Assembly: GCF_023856365.1 (NCBI RefSeq)
Contig: NC_064542.1
Location: forward strand, 22,105,838-22,169,837
DNA from: Brienomyrus brachyistius
Lineage: Eukaryota > Chordata > Actinopteri > Osteoglossiformes > Mormyridae
Length of the DNA stretch: 64,000 nt
Direction of reading: 5' to 3'
Both the position numbers and the translations under genes were made by a program. Positions 62,011 through 64,000 of this stretch are shown here, one piece after another. Position 1 is the stretch's first letter. Every line of letters starts with the position of its first letter. The notes under the pieces are model-generated. The model worked only from the letters and a program-made list of their open reading frames with translations. It did not search any database and was not told the origin of the DNA.

Positions 62011-64000
62011 GTTGAGTGATATGATTGGTCACTTCAGATCATTTTAAGTGTGTAGTGCCCTCAGATCTCGTGGCTTCTCACTTTTGTACAATGCAGACGG
62101 CCTTAGATCAGCGCCGGCCACAGATTCAAACAAAATCAATGCTGCACCATTTGAAATACACAGGAGAGAGTCCTGGGGCGGCTGCCCCGCCCTAACTCAA
62201 CACCCAGTGTCCCGTGAGCCATTTCCAGTAGCTAGGTGATTAGACTCGGAAGTGAGACGGCACTCCACCGCTGGGTGTGGGGGTGGGAGTAGGTGGCAAA
62301 CTTCGGGGGGGTGGAGGGGGGGGTGGTATGATGATGCTGGTGTTTGTAACATTTCTGCACTGCAGAAAGATGGGCACGTCAGGAAAACATCCCTAACAGA
62401 CTCTGGTGCCCCGAAACCCTGCCCAATTCATCCTATTTATCTCTCTCTCCCCTCTGTCCCCCCCAGAGGGTGACTAACGACACAAGCTCCCATGATTAAG
62501 CGAGGTGGCCAATTAGGGACACTGCCTGGGACTGGATCGTGTCTGAAATGTCATGTTATGAATATTTTAAGAACAACCCGGGCTTTTCTCCAACTTTCGA
62601 CCCAATTTAACAAACGGGGCCCCTGTGAGGTGCTGGAAACGCCGGCGCTCAGCTCCAGACCTCCATGAAAGGAACACGCATAGCACTTCAGACCGGGGGG
62701 GGGAACTTGGATGAAGTGTAGGCCATGGTGAAATTGGGGAGGGGGGTCTTGTGCCCGTGCCGGGAATGTGGGAATGCCCAGATGGCGGAATGAGCCCGCC
62801 AGCCAGTGTGAGTGGCATGTCATGCTTTAATGAGCATGCACCCTCCCAACCTCACTTTACCCCCCAGCTATTTGTATCCTGTCTCCATTTAAAAGGAATT
62901 TACTTTAAATTAGGCAACAATTACCTGGGAGCCGTTGAGGCGCTATCATGCACATGGATCCTCATTATTTAGGTACTCCGTTAAAGCATCATCCTGTTTG
63001 AACATGCAGACTAAGCATTACAGCTCAAACTATTCCTTAGCTGTCCCTAATTCTGGAATCTACTGAGCTCACCCTGGCTGGCTGCACCAGAATTCCTCCC
63101 TGGGAATTTCTGTAGGGGAAAACGGAATCCCACATCTCAGTGAGCAGACGAGCCCGCCACTGCATGATTGTCATGTTTGTAAATCAAAGGTGAGCTACTG
63201 CCACCCTTAGTGCTGAGGGAGAACAGCTTAGATTTCTTGCTGAAGAATTAACGTTTATTAGATTATATATAAGTGGTATTTATATCTCTGGTTTTCTCCC
63301 AAAGACATACGGTTAGTTAAATTAGGGCCTCTAAATCGCCCACAGTGTGTGTACCCAATGATGGCTTGGGTCCATGACACATGCATGCTTTGAGTGGTGT
63401 TAAACACCGCCGCTGGCTGTGGGTAGATGGGTTGGGGGTTTCCTGAATATTTCTTGGTGTTTATTAGACAGATCCAGCCTGTCGTCAGCCGTTTTACTGG
63501 GCTACACCTCCCCCCCCCTCCCAGCACCACCCGCACCAAGCAGCATGCTTTCAGGACACCGCGAGGGGTCCAGGGGGCTATGCACAGCCCGTCCGCCTGA
63601 GTGATGTTAATCTGCAATAAACGTGAGGCTGTTGATCCCGAATAAATATTAATATGGAAAATGCTGCCGACAGCACGAGGCCGTCGCTCCATTTTCCATT
63701 TAATTCGGCTTGATTTGGGAATCACAAATCAGGTGTCACGCTGTTAGGAGATGGGCTTCTTCCCGTCCGTCTCCAGATAGCAGGCTTTATTTGAGATGTG
63801 ACACGACATAGATTAGCCAATCAAGTCCACTGCTGTGATGGTGAGGTAAATATGTTGGATGACTTGGGACAAGTTCACTGGAGGGGCCATTGAAGAAAAG
63901 GAGGACTTCAGCAAACGCCTGAATAAGGACGCCGGCAGCGATCAGCTTCAAATAACAAAACAGCAGTCGGCTAAGACCCAGATGGGCAGCAGGTTGCGTC

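Larger units (their letters stand above)
57306..64000 (-). other. aff2: aff2 upstream intron (partial): no exon seen
   Basis: This is the intron upstream of the 57157-57277 exon; it continues past the window. It holds two CA-associated interspersed repeats (58435-58950), a 19-base C run near 59388-59406 and the 47-bp array at 60665-62010. The unique stretches 57306-58434, 58950-60664 and 62011-64000 contain no exon I can support. Stretches near 60300-60490 and 63600-63730 are rich in TAATTA-type motifs and have the look of conserved non-coding sequence, which needs alignment. The short start exon of AFF2 (MDLFDFF-like) was looked for on the minus strand and not found. Confidence 0.7.

Overview
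This is a stretch of vertebrate nuclear DNA, most likely from a ray-finned (probably teleost) fish. The evidence is a spliced vertebrate gene with long introns, several fish-style tRNA-derived SINEs, a decayed non-LTR retrotransposon, and a very high load of microsatellites and minisatellites. I see no bacterial, plasmid or organellar features and no complete virus.

One protein-coding gene explains the coding signal: an aff2 (FMR2, AF4/FMR2 family member 2) orthologue on the minus strand. Seven consecutive internal exons are readable, in transcript order 57157-57277, 48642-49496, 16104-16148, 13469-13555, 12602-12638, 12335-12389 and 6035-6086. All have canonical AG/GT borders, their phases agree, and joined they give an uninterrupted 417-codon reading frame. 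They cover the N-terminal homology region: the cyclin T/P-TEFb contact segment, the long variable exon ending in the family motif QQKPTAYVRPMDGQDQ, the ELL-binding segment around [18 protein letters not shown], and the acidic MLEDDLKISSDEDD segment. The start exon lies beyond 64000. The serine-rich, nuclear-localisation and C-terminal exons lie before position 1.

The rest is intron. From low to high coordinates the main tandem arrays are: 18-bp TTAGGG-like (6866-7041), 24-bp (8813-10060), 29-bp (11282-11530), 31-bp (13672-14872), 23-bp (17985-18790), 32-bp (26965-27880), 28-bp (32020-32620), 48-bp (33178-34200), 31-bp (35803-36610), CA compound (38205-39182), GT-rich (52858-54645) and 47-bp (60665-62010). 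Together with smaller arrays they fill very roughly a sixth of the window. A minus-strand LINE remnant occupies about 40975-43930, next to a plus-strand V-SINE-like element at 43966-44288. At least five copies of an unnamed interspersed repeat sit beside CA/GT tracts.

I did not find a convincing new multi-gene system. The points most worth a second look are the tandem NAGNAG acceptors at two N-terminal aff2 exons (one behind a 22-base poly-C tract), the symmetric exons carrying the ELL-binding module, the 31-bp array of branch-point-like motifs just upstream of one of those exons, the 376-bp higher-order repeat in the 47-bp array, and an unexplained coding-like block at 7632-7994.
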